DNA from: [Mycobacterium] manitobense
GTDB taxonomy: Bacteria > Actinomycetota > Actinomycetes > Mycobacteriales > Mycobacteriaceae
Reading direction: 5' to 3'
DNA: 64,000 nt
Assembly (NCBI RefSeq): GCF_025821665.1
Contig: NZ_JACKSJ010000148.1
Span: forward strand, 62,001-126,000
Shown: positions 50,810 to 58,516 of the stretch, piece after piece
Numbering within the stretch: the first letter of the stretch is position 1
Layout: the number at the start of each line of letters is the position of its first letter
Program-made: the position numbers and the translations under genes
The notes under the pieces: generated by a model
Told to the model about the DNA's origin: nothing
What the model saw: only the letters and a program-made list of their open reading frames with translations
Database searches by the model: none

Positions 50810-51550
50810 ATGAACCTGGCCAAGAACCTGGTCGACCTCGCGACCGCACCGGCACGGGTGGGACTCGCCGTCGCGGAGGTATCGTTGGGCGCCGCCACCG
50901 GCGCGGTGGGACTGGCGCAGCGCACCCTTGGCGAAGCAGGCACGCAGACGAGGACGGCCCCCAATTCGATGGCGCACCTACTGGGCATCGACGAGGCCGT
51001 GCAGCGTGCCAACCGCCTGGCCCGGCTGATGGACGACGACCAGCCGCTCGGGCGGGCCCTGACGCCGGGCGGGCCGATCGACCGGCTGCTGCAGCCCGGC
51101 GGCGTGGTGGACAAGCTGACCATGCCCGGCGGCGTGCTGGACCGGCTGACCAAGGAGGAAGGCGGCCTGATGCGGGCCATCGAGCCCGGCGGGCTGGTCG
51201 ATCAGCTGCTCGACGAGGACGGCATCGTCGATCGGCTGCTGGCCGAGGACGGATTGGCCGACCGGCTGCTGGCCGAGGGTGGGCTGGTGGAGAGGCTGAC
51301 CGCCCGCAACGGCCCGCTCGAGCAGTTGGCCGCCGTCGCGGACACCCTGAACCGATTGGCGCCCGGACTGGAGGCACTCGAACCGACCATCGAGGCCCTG
51401 CGCGACGCGGTGATCACGCTCAGCCAGGTCGTCAACCCGCTGAGCAACATCGCCGACCGCATCCCGTTCCCGGGCCGCCGGCCGCGCAACCGGCCCTCGC
51501 CGACGCCCACCGTGGTGCGCTCGCAGCGCATCGTCGAGGCCGACGAGTAG
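50810..51550 (+). CDS. Protein with nine tandem 10-residue repeats
   Basis: A 246-residue protein, no signal peptide. Residues ~1-80 are Ala/Leu-rich and amphipathic. Residues 85-174 are nine consecutive 10-residue units with exact period, for example TPGGPIDRLL, QPGGVVDKLT, MPGGVLDRLT, DEDGIVDRLL, AEDGLADRLL, AEGGLVERLT; the consensus is x-x-G-G-(hydrophobic x2)-D-R-L-L/T. The tail is Pro/Arg-rich. The start is ATG 50810. It is divergent from phoP with a PhoP-like box between. Function unknown; a helical or solenoid scaffold is plausible. Confidence 0.8.
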   Translation: MNLAKNLVDLATAPARVGLAVAEVSLGAATGAVGLAQRTLGEAGTQTRTAPNSMAHLLGIDEAVQRANRLARLMDDDQPLGRALTPGGPIDRLLQPGGVVDKLTMPGGVLDRLTKEEGGLMRAIEPGGLVDQLLDEDGIVDRLLAEDGLADRLLAEGGLVERLTARNGPLEQLAAVADTLNRLAPGLEALEPTIEALRDAVITLSQVVNPLSNIADRIPFPGRRPRNRPSPTPTVVRSQRIVEADE

Positions 51551-51553
51551 GGG

Positions 51554-51877
51554 TCAGTCCTCGGCTTCGAGGTCTCGCACCGCGGCGCTGACCGCGTCGG
51601 CGTCCGGCGGCTGACCATCCCACCTCTGGAGCAGCAACACGATCGCGCCGCGCAGGATGCGGACGTAGTCGTCGACGTCGTCGGAGCTCTTGTAGGACTT
51701 GATGCGACCGGCCACCTCGGGTGCGAGCGGCTCGAGCGAGGTGGCGATGGACGTCGCGAGAGTGCCCTCCGTCCCCGCGCTCTGGTCGAGCAGCGTCAGC
51801 AGCCGCTCGACCCTGTCCCGCGGTAGCGCGGGGTACACATGCGGGAAGTCGGCCAGCAGATCGTCCTTGACAGTCAC
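51554..51877 (-). CDS. Small hypothetical protein
   Basis: A 107-residue acidic soluble protein with no recognised domain. The segment VERLLTLLDQSAGTEGTLAT and RGAIVLLLQRWDGQPPDADA suggest a helical protein. GTG 51877 is the start. It ends 3 bases from the convergent repeat protein. A tRNA-Thr gene begins 46 bases upstream of its start. Confidence 0.6.
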   Translation of the reverse strand: MTVKDDLLADFPHVYPALPRDRVERLLTLLDQSAGTEGTLATSIATSLEPLAPEVAGRIKSYKSSDDVDDYVRILRGAIVLLLQRWDGQPPDADAVSAAVRDLEAED

Positions 51878-51923
51878 GGGCAGCGGGTTCCCCGCGAGCG
51901 CAACCCGGTAAACTCTGGCCGTC

Positions 51924-51995
51924 GCCTCCTTAGCTCAGTGGTAGAGCGTTCGCCTTGTAAGCGGAATGTCATCGGTTCAATCCCGATAGGAGGCT
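51924..51995 (+). tRNA. tRNA-Thr (anticodon TGT)
   Basis: Full cloverleaf: acceptor stem GCCTCCT (51924-51930) with AGGAGGC (51988-51994), D-stem GCTC...GAGC-like with AGTGGTAGA, anticodon stem TTCGC/GCGGA around the loop CTTGTAA (anticodon TGT, reads ACA), and T-arm ATCGG-TTCAATC-CCGAT. The discriminator is T; CCA is not encoded in full (CCG follows). Confidence 0.93.
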
Positions 51996-52023
51996 CCGCG
52001 ATCCGGCGACCGTTGGTCTGTCG

Positions 52024-52452
52024 GTGGCCCGTCGTAGCGTCCGACACGTGAGACAGTGCCGCGGCTGTGGTTCACCGCTCTCGAAGCGCAGCCAGAAGAT
52101 CTACTGCAGCAATGCCTGTCAGGCGACGGTCCGGCGTGACACCGGTACGCGACGTTGGCTCGAATCCGGCGAGGCTTGGCCAGGCACCAGCCGCGGCCAC
52201 TACATCCGGACGTACATCGCCGCCGCCCAGTCGGGTTGCTGTGCGATCTGCGGTGGCGCCAGCGTGTGGCTCGGTCTGCCGCTGGCCTTCGTGCTGGACC
52301 ACATCGACGGCGACCCGACCAACAACCGACGGGAGAACCTTCGGCTCATCTGCCCGAACTGCGACTCGCAGCTCCCGACCTTCAAGAACCGCAACCGCGG
52401 CAAGGGGCGCCACTACCGCAGGCAGAGGTACGCCGACGGCCAGTCGTACTAG
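52024..52452 (+). CDS. Small HNH endonuclease-like protein
   Basis: A 142-residue protein. An N-terminal treble-clef-like zinc finger (Cys12, Cys15, Cys28, Cys32) is followed by an HNH domain: CCAICGG, LDHIDGDPTNNRRENLRLIC, CPNCDS, giving His93, Asn105 and zinc Cys73/76/110/113. Such proteins are phage, intron or solitary nucleases. The start is GTG 52024 (52048 is another option). It lies 28 bases after tRNA-Thr, which suggests insertion at the tRNA. It is divergent in function from the DUF222 protein at 34283. Confidence 0.8.
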   Translation: MARRSVRHVRQCRGCGSPLSKRSQKIYCSNACQATVRRDTGTRRWLESGEAWPGTSRGHYIRTYIAAAQSGCCAICGGASVWLGLPLAFVLDHIDGDPTNNRRENLRLICPNCDSQLPTFKNRNRGKGRHYRRQRYADGQSY

Positions 52453-52474
52453 GCAGGGCGGCGCCGCCGCCGCT

Positions 52475-53647
52475 TCACTGCAGCGCGACGCCGAGTTCCT
52501 GGGCGAACACCTTGATCATGTGTTGGACGCCGATCTCGTTGCGCCCGATGATCATGTGGTCGTGCTGGCCGTGCCGCACGCCCTCCCCGCACTGGGGCAG
52601 CATCGCGAAGTCCTCGTCCCGCACGGCAGCGTGGACGTTCTCGTACACCTCGTCGTAGGCGGCGCGCATCGCATCGTCGACAGCCGGCACGCGACCCATC
52701 CAACTGTGCCGCACGGTGCACCTGGTCGGAGCGCCCGCCGGAAGGATGTCGATGATCTCGACGCCGACCGGGCTGTTGGCCAGGATGAGATTCGGATACA
52801 CCCAGTAGATGATCCCCATGTTGAGGTGTGGCTCCCACGATCCGCTCGGGTCGGCATCCAGGGCGGCGATCCAATTGAAGGGGAATCCCATCCGGTGATG
52901 CTTGCCGTATTCATCGTAGAGCGACGTATTGGCCAGCGTGTTCTGGCCGATCACGCTCTGCCCGTGCACGAATGGGAAGTGATAGGCCTCTGCGAACGCC
53001 TCCAGCGCGCCCTTCCACGAGACGTTCGACTCGAATTCCCGCTCAGTGTGGTAGCCGTACGACGCGTAGTTCATCGACGCGAGTTCCGGGCCGAGCGGCC
53101 CGAGATGTGCGGCGACGTCGATGGACGCATCGGCGGTCAAGACTGCCCAGATGAAGCCGTGCCGCTCCTCGTTGGGTAATTCGACCAATCCGTAATCGGC
53201 CTTGGTCATCGAATCGAATCCGGCGCTGCCCGGAACGGTGATCAGTTCACCGGTGTTGCGGTACGTCCACGCGTGATACGGGCACGTGAACCGTGATGCG
53301 CTGCCGGTGCCGCAGGCGGGCATCGCCCCACGATGGCGGCAGTAATTGAGGAAGACATGGCCCTTGCCGTCGCGGTCGCGCGTCACCAACAGCGAATCAC
53401 CCAGCACCGACCGGACCACGTAGTCGTTGGCGTCGGGAATCTGCGCCGAGGGCAGGATCGCCAACGGCACCCGTCGCAGGATCTGCGATTCCTCGATCTC
53501 GGTGATCTTGGCATCGCGGTAGTAGTGCAGCGGTACGCGCAACTCGCGGTCCGCCATGTCGGTCGTCTTGCCGAGCGCATGCCCGAGCGCGCGCCGCGTG
53601 AGTTCTACGTCCTGGTTGCCTGCCGGATTTCTGACGGTCCTCGTCAT
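52475..53647 (-). CDS. Rieske non-heme iron oxygenase, alpha subunit-like
   Basis: A 390-residue oxygenase. The Rieske [2Fe-2S] ligands are Cys103-x-His105 (NYCRHRGAMP) and Cys122-x-x-His125 (FTCPYHAWTY). The catalytic domain has AEAYHFPFVHGQ, giving iron ligands His223 and His228. It resembles aromatic-ring or steroid Rieske oxygenases; the substrate is unknown. ATG 53647 has AAGGGG upstream; an ATG at 53668 adds seven residues. It is divergent from a TetR, with the CATACA palindrome between them. No reductase or ferredoxin gene adjoins. Confidence 0.9.
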   Translation of the reverse strand: MTRTVRNPAGNQDVELTRRALGHALGKTTDMADRELRVPLHYYRDAKITEIEESQILRRVPLAILPSAQIPDANDYVVRSVLGDSLLVTRDRDGKGHVFLNYCRHRGAMPACGTGSASRFTCPYHAWTYRNTGELITVPGSAGFDSMTKADYGLVELPNEERHGFIWAVLTADASIDVAAHLGPLGPELASMNYASYGYHTEREFESNVSWKGALEAFAEAYHFPFVHGQSVIGQNTLANTSLYDEYGKHHRMGFPFNWIAALDADPSGSWEPHLNMGIIYWVYPNLILANSPVGVEIIDILPAGAPTRCTVRHSWMGRVPAVDDAMRAAYDEVYENVHAAVRDEDFAMLPQCGEGVRHGQHDHMIIGRNEIGVQHMIKVFAQELGVALQ

Positions 53648-53682
53648 GGCCTCACCCCTTCGTTCCATGGTCGCCACCTGAA

Positions 53683-53706
53683 CATACACATGCTCCTATC
53701 TGTATG
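53683..53706. promoter_or_regulatory. CATACACA...TGTATG operator candidate
   Basis: CATACA (53683-53688) and TGTATG (53701-53706) in the gap between the Rieske oxygenase and the TetR gene. It shares CATACAC...TGTATGGTC with the site at 32195-32219 upstream of the CYP125-like gene, whose TetR is a paralogue of the one here. Total span 24 versus 25 bases. Confidence 0.6.
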
Positions 53707-53741
53707 GTCACAGTTCGACGCGGGGATGACACCATGCCTTG

Positions 53742-54377
53742 GTGCGCAGACACGGCTGGGCGGGAGACATCCCCGTCGACGACGAGGCGGCGGTGAATCG
53801 CATCCTCGACGCGGCGCGCGCCCGGATCGACGAGCAGGGCACGGTGAACGTGTCGGAGGTTGCGACCGCGCTCGGTGTCACGCGGCAGACGGTGTACCGC
53901 TACTTCCCGACTCTCGACGCGCTGCTGACGGCAACCGCGATCTCGGCGGTCGGCGGCTTCCTGGACCGACTGGCCGGCGACCTGCAGTCGATCACCGACC
54001 CCACCGCCGCCGTCGTCGAGGGAATCGCGTACACGCTGGAAACACTTCCGTACGACCGTTATCTCGGTCTGGTGATGCAACCGGGGAAGGCGAGCGCCTT
54101 CGCCGCGGGGGTAACCTCGGAGGTCGCGATCTCCTTCGGTCGCTCGATTCTGCAACGCTTCAACGTCGACTGGGTGGCCGCCGGCTTCAGCGGTGACCGC
54201 CTCGACGAACTCGTCGAGTTCATGCTGCGGACCCTGCAGTCATTCATCCTCGACCCCGGAGGCCCGACCCGCCACGGCGACGAGCTGCGGTCGTACCTCC
54301 ACCGGTGGATAGCTCCCGCCGTTCAGGAGCGCTCACGTGCGGCTACCGCGACACCGTCGGGCAATGCCCCGAATTGA
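53742..54377 (+). CDS. TetR-family regulator (paralogue of the one at 33526)
   Basis: A 211-residue repressor starting VRRHGWAGDIPVDDEAAVN from GTG 53742 (aligned to the start of its paralogue). The HTH region is VNVSEVATALGVTRQTVYRYFPTL. The C-terminus is LxQSFILDPGGP. It is divergent from the Rieske oxygenase gene and probably represses it at 53683-53706. The C-terminal tail (SRAATATPSGNAPN) is longer than in the paralogue. Confidence 0.88.
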   Translation: MRRHGWAGDIPVDDEAAVNRILDAARARIDEQGTVNVSEVATALGVTRQTVYRYFPTLDALLTATAISAVGGFLDRLAGDLQSITDPTAAVVEGIAYTLETLPYDRYLGLVMQPGKASAFAAGVTSEVAISFGRSILQRFNVDWVAAGFSGDRLDELVEFMLRTLQSFILDPGGPTRHGDELRSYLHRWIAPAVQERSRAATATPSGNAPN

Positions 54378-54679
54378 ACGCAGAACGAGTGACTCGGGCG
54401 AATCAGCATCGTTGGTTGTACGGCAGGAACAATCGCAGCGCCGATTCTCGGATATCCAGAACACGACTTCTCTTCACCAACTGGAAATCGCTTCGTCTGC
54501 GACGAAACGCTAGCACTACGAACGTCTTTGCCGACGCTCAGTCGCTCTTCGAATGATCAACGAGCACCTCGGCTTCAGTTTCGGCTCGATTGGCGGATCA
54601 CCACCCGCATTCGACTCAACGTCCTATGCTCCCGCTGTAAGGGCGCCTGCGCCCGCGCATCCGACGAACTGGAGCTGTC
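54378..54679. other. 302-base gap with no credible gene
   Basis: Lower GC than the rest of the window, with many TTC/CGA runs. Short frames exist on both strands but lack coding signs. The promoter for the secreted protein at 54680 must lie here; I see no clear repeat or hairpin. Confidence 0.6.
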
Positions 54680-55000
54680 ATGCGATCACAGCGGCGCTAC
54701 CTGACGTGGGGGGTGGCCGCCGCGGCGGTCCCCATGGCGGTCATCGTCACCGCGCCGCCGGCGGAGGCGGACTGCACATACTCGGGCGGGACGACGATCT
54801 GCGCGCAGGGTGACGTGCGCGGCGCCAACGGCGTGCCCCGAGCAGCCACCCCGGTGGTCCCCTACCCGTGTGAGAACGACTGGTACTGCAACAGCGGCTG
54901 GGATCTCGACATCGCTTGGGATCCTGGGATCGATCGTCCGGATCGTCCCGACCGCCCGAATCGCCCCGGCGGCGGGGGTGGCGGCGGAAGAGGACGATGA
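54680..55000 (+). CDS. Small secreted protein with RPDRP/Gly tail
   Basis: A 106-residue protein. Sec signal peptide MRSQRRYLTWGVAAAAVPMA leading to AEA-D cleavage; mature part with four Cys (DCTYSGGTTICAQGD, PCENDWYCNSG) that could form two disulfides. The C-terminus is DRPDRPDRPNRP followed by poly-Gly and Arg. No family is recognised beyond mycobacterial secreted proteins. It precedes a heme-binding-like secreted protein by 41 bases, probably one unit. Confidence 0.7.
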   Translation: MRSQRRYLTWGVAAAAVPMAVIVTAPPAEADCTYSGGTTICAQGDVRGANGVPRAATPVVPYPCENDWYCNSGWDLDIAWDPGIDRPDRPDRPNRPGGGGGGGRGR

Positions 55001-55041
55001 GCCCCGACACGACCGGCCAACCCATCGATCAAGGAGACACG

Positions 55042-55419
55042 ATGTTGCCTGCAACCCGCCCAGGACGCCGCACAGCGATGGGAGTGGCCGGTTTCGGCGC
55101 TCTGGCTTGCGCCTTCGCGATCGCCACTGGATCCGCTGGCGCACAGCCTCTTCCGCCGGCCCCGATCCCTCCTCCGTGCACCGCCGCCGAGCTGGCCCGG
55201 GTCATGTCCGGCGTCACGTTCGAGACGTCGAACTACCTCACCCTCAACCCGCCCGTCAACGACTTCTTCACCAGCCTCAAGGGCCAACCGAAGAACGAGA
55301 TCGGCGAGAAGGTCCAGGTGTATCTCGACGCCAATCCCGCAGTCCGGCAGGAACTCCAGCGCATCCGGCAACCTTCGGTCGATTTCCGTCAGCGCTGCGG
55401 GGCGCCTGTCACACCCTGA
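55042..55419 (+). CDS. Secreted heme-binding-like (MHB/Rv0203 type) protein
   Basis: A 125-residue protein. After a signal peptide (GVAGFGALACAFAIATGSAG) the mature chain has two Cys (PPPCTAAEL and FRQRCGAP), with ELARVMSGVTFETSNYLTLN, NPPVNDFFTSL and VYLDANPAVRQELQRIRQP between, which follows the pattern of the mycobacterial hemophore-like (PF16525) family. Heme uptake outside the cell is the likely role; no heme ligand is certain. ATG 55042 follows AAGGAG by five bases. It sits downstream of the 106-residue secreted protein. Confidence 0.78.
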   Translation: MLPATRPGRRTAMGVAGFGALACAFAIATGSAGAQPLPPAPIPPPCTAAELARVMSGVTFETSNYLTLNPPVNDFFTSLKGQPKNEIGEKVQVYLDANPAVRQELQRIRQPSVDFRQRCGAPVTP

Positions 55420-55523
55420 CCATCGAAACGTGGCGAGGGCGCGACCCATCACATCAGCGCGGCAAACTCGCAGGCTGGAGCCACCGCAGCCGCTAGGATC
55501 TAGGTGACCTGAACGAGGTTGCC

Positions 55524-57482
55524 ATGACAGATCCGACTGCCGACTACCCGGCCGAGTTGACCCGCACTCAAGCGACGCCCTACTTCGGCGAAGAGACCGA
55601 AGGCCGCACCGGGACATTCGGTCCAGCGCCTGTCGTCGGCCCGTGCACCCATTTCACGGAGGTCGAAGTCGGCCAGCGGCTCGACGACTTCGACCTGCTC
55701 ATCGAACTCGGCAGCGGCGCCTTCGCGCGTGTGTTCCTGGCCCGGCAACTCTCGCTGCAGCGGCTCGTGGCGGTCAAGATCTCCGAGAACCTGGGCCACG
55801 AACCACAAACCCTCGCCCAGCTCGACCACGACTACATCGTCCGGGTGTTCGACCAGCGGATTCTCCCCGATCGCGACTGGCGGCTGCTGTACATGCAGTA
55901 TCTGCCCGGCGGAACGCTGCTCGACCTCGTCGAAGCGGTGCACCGTGCGGGCCGGCCACCTGACTCCGGTCAGGCGTTGATCGACGCGGTCGACAGCGCA
56001 CTGGAGTCGCGCGGCGAGATCCGGCCCACCGAATCTGCCACCCGGGCAGAGCTCGCGGACCTCACGTGGCCGGAGACGGTCGCCTGGCTGGGGAAGAGAC
56101 TCGCCGAGGCGGTGCACTACGCGACGTCACGCGGCGTCCTGCACCGCGACATCAAGCTCGCCAACGTCCTGCTCGCCCCCGACTGCACCCCGAAACTCGC
56201 GGACTTCAACATCAGCTTCGCCCGCAACGTCACCGGCGCAAGCCCGTTCGACTACTTCGGCGGCTCGCTGTCCTACATGTCGCCCGAGCAGCTGATGGCA
56301 TGCCGGCCCGGACACACCCAGGACGCGGCAGATCTCGACACCCGCAGCGACAACTTCTCGCTGGCGGTCGTGTTGTGGGAGCTGCTGACCGGCGTGAAAC
56401 CGTTCGACGACTCCACGGCGCAGGCCGCGAGGGCGGACTCCGGCGGGTCGATCGGCGACACCACCGCACTCGAACTCATGTTGACCGCCCGGGCGCAGGG
56501 GGTTTCGGCGTCCGCGCTCGCCGCACTCCCCGCGGACTGCCCCGCCGCGCTGCGTCGCGTGCTGTTGAAGGCACTCAGCAGCGATCGCGATCAGCGCTGG
56601 GCCTCGGGCGCCGAATTCGCCGAGCAACTGCAGTTGTGCCTCGATCCGCATGCTCGTGACCTGGTAGATCCCCCTGCGCAGAGTTGGCGGCTGCGGCTGC
56701 GGCCCTATTTCCTGCCGATCGCCACGCTGGCCATCCTCATTCCCAATGTGCTGGCCAGCGCGTACAACATCGGACACAATCAGCTGCTCATCGTCAGCCA
56801 GCTGTCCGAGCACGCCCAGGCCCGGTTCATGGTGGTCACCACACTGGTCAACCTGATCTTCTTTCCGCTGGGCGGCGCAGTGCTGATCTACTGGTTCCGC
56901 TACGTCATCTGGGTCCCGCGGCGCCTGCGACGTGGGCCGCCGCCGCCGGCGGAGGCCTTGGCCAGAGCGCGTCACGACTGCCTCGTCGCAGGTGACCGGG
57001 TGGTGTTCGTCGTGTTCGGCCTGTGGTTCCTGTCCGCGCTGGCGTTTCCGTTCACCATGCAGTTCGCCGCCGGTGGGATCCCGGGCAGGTCGGCGATCCA
57101 CTTCTTCGGGTCGGTCACGGTGTGCGGCGCGATCGCAATTGCATATCCGTTCTTCCTGGTGACCTTCTACGTCGTTCGCAGCGTCTATCCGGAACTGGTG
57201 GCACACGGGCAGACGGACCCGCGGGAGGCCGAGCAGCTCCGCGCACTGAGCCGTCGGCTGCCCCGCTATCTGGCGGTTGCGGCCTCGGTGCCCCTGCTCG
57301 GCGTCGTGGCCGTGAGTTTCCTGACCGCCGCGGAGATCGCCGAAGTCATCGTGCCGATCAGGGTGCTCTGTATCGGGGGGATCGCCGCGTTCGTCCTCGT
57401 GTACTGGCTGTCGCGGCTGATCGAAACCGACATCCAGGCGCTCGAGCGGGTGATCCGACACCGACCGCCACATCAGCTCTGA
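55524..57482 (+). CDS. Serine/threonine protein kinase with polytopic C-terminal membrane domain
   Basis: A 652-residue protein. The N-terminal kinase (~55-375) has glycine loop LGSGAFARV, Lys85 (VAVKIS), HRDIKLAN (207-214), and SPE at 253-255, but the metal-binding DFG is DFN (227-229). From residue ~395 to 640 there are about six transmembrane helices (PYFLPIATLAILIPNVLASA onward), followed by a short cytosolic tail. Most mycobacterial kinases have one helix and an external sensor, so this layout is unusual. The membrane part resembles that of mycobacterial adenylate cyclases; this is a weak likeness. It may still be active, since several DFG variants retain the key Asp. Confidence 0.82.
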   Translation: MTDPTADYPAELTRTQATPYFGEETEGRTGTFGPAPVVGPCTHFTEVEVGQRLDDFDLLIELGSGAFARVFLARQLSLQRLVAVKISENLGHEPQTLAQLDHDYIVRVFDQRILPDRDWRLLYMQYLPGGTLLDLVEAVHRAGRPPDSGQALIDAVDSALESRGEIRPTESATRAELADLTWPETVAWLGKRLAEAVHYATSRGVLHRDIKLANVLLAPDCTPKLADFNISFARNVTGASPFDYFGGSLSYMSPEQLMACRPGHTQDAADLDTRSDNFSLAVVLWELLTGVKPFDDSTAQAARADSGGSIGDTTALELMLTARAQGVSASALAALPADCPAALRRVLLKALSSDRDQRWASGAEFAEQLQLCLDPHARDLVDPPAQSWRLRLRPYFLPIATLAILIPNVLASAYNIGHNQLLIVSQLSEHAQARFMVVTTLVNLIFFPLGGAVLIYWFRYVIWVPRRLRRGPPPPAEALARARHDCLVAGDRVVFVVFGLWFLSALAFPFTMQFAAGGIPGRSAIHFFGSVTVCGAIAIAYPFFLVTFYVVRSVYPELVAHGQTDPREAEQLRALSRRLPRYLAVAASVPLLGVVAVSFLTAAEIAEVIVPIRVLCIGGIAAFVLVYWLSRLIETDIQALERVIRHRPPHQL

Positions 57483-57512
57483 CGATCGTTCGATCGAGGC
57501 AGCGCAGCGCCC

Positions 57513-57668
57513 TCAGTTCTCGTCGGCGATTTGATGACGGCTCTCGTGCTGACCCGGCGCACTCGGGTCCTCACCCTGATGCTCGAACAGCTCCTGCTGT
57601 TCGCGTTGCTCGTCGGTGACCTCGGTGGCGTCCTTCGGCCGGGCCGACGGGTCGTTGGGTTCGGTCAT
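57513..57668 (-). CDS. Very small hydrophilic protein
   Basis: A 51-residue acidic, Glu/Gln-rich protein (MTEPNDPSARPKDATEVTDE at the start). ATG 57668 is five bases from the stop of the upstream cutinase gene on the same strand, so it is probably co-transcribed. No family recognised; it could be a false frame. Confidence 0.4.
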   Translation of the reverse strand: MTEPNDPSARPKDATEVTDEQREQQELFEHQGEDPSAPGQHESRHQIADEN

Positions 57669-57673
57669 CGGCG

Positions 57674-58393
57674 TCACAGCCGGCCGACGACGAACGACGC
57701 TGCCTGCGCGGTCATTCCGTTCACGCCGTAGAGCGCGTGGGAAAGAGACGGCTGACCGCCGGGAGTGCCGTCGCAGATCGTGTCGCCCTGGGCGCACAAC
57801 TGGGTGGTCTTCGGAGCGTACAGCGGGCCGATCACGATGGGCGGTGCGCCGTAGCTGCGCAGGAACGGCTCCGACGGCGCGCCGAACAGCGTCACCGCCG
57901 CGACGTGTTCGGCGATCTCTGGTGCCAGCGGCTGCGGGATGTACGACGCGTATGCGGGCGGGATGTCAGCGGGAACCGACGCGGAGGTGGTGTAGCCGGC
58001 AACCGCCGCGCCCTGGGAGAAGCCACCGAGCACGATGCGGGTGTCCGGGCAGTTGGCGGCAGTCGCCTGGATGTGGCCGCCCGCGTCCCTGATGCCGTCG
58101 ACGACCGTCCGCGCGAAGTCGACGCCGCCGGAGAAGTTGTTGCTGGCCGGGTAGTTGACGGCGTAGACGTTGACCGTCCTCGGCGCCGCCTGGTTGCGCA
58201 GCGCGTCGACGAAGGACTGGCCGACGCCTCCGACGCCGGGCGCCTCACCCGTGCCGCGGGCGAAGACGACCTCGACATCTGGACACGGCTGCGCCGTTGC
58301 CGCCGGGGCCGGCGCTCCCACCAGCATCGAGGCCACGAAGGCCACCGCGGCCATCACAGCCGCCGCGCGGCCGGCCATGTCTCTGCGCTCCAT
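57674..58393 (-). CDS. Secreted cutinase-family esterase
   Basis: A 239-residue serine esterase of the cutinase/Culp family. Signal peptide RAAAVMAAVAFVASMLVGAP; mature start QPCPDVEVVFARGTGE; nucleophile GGFSQGAAVAGY; the catalytic Asp and His are expected in CAQGDTICDG and SLSHALYG, with four Cys for disulfides. It cleaves lipid esters outside the cell. ATG 58393 is preceded by AAGGAG (7 bases). It is divergent from the LLM flavoprotein gene. Confidence 0.93.
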   Translation of the reverse strand: MERRDMAGRAAAVMAAVAFVASMLVGAPAPAATAQPCPDVEVVFARGTGEAPGVGGVGQSFVDALRNQAAPRTVNVYAVNYPASNNFSGGVDFARTVVDGIRDAGGHIQATAANCPDTRIVLGGFSQGAAVAGYTTSASVPADIPPAYASYIPQPLAPEIAEHVAAVTLFGAPSEPFLRSYGAPPIVIGPLYAPKTTQLCAQGDTICDGTPGGQPSLSHALYGVNGMTAQAASFVVGRL

Positions 58394-58516
58394 CGCACAC
58401 TCCTTCTTCCGATCAGGAAGTGTCGTCATACCCCGAACTTTGCTGACGCAACCCGCGAACCCGCGGCCGTCACAACTACCTCGCAGCGACCTCGCAGAAA
58501 CGGGTATGCCCCGACC

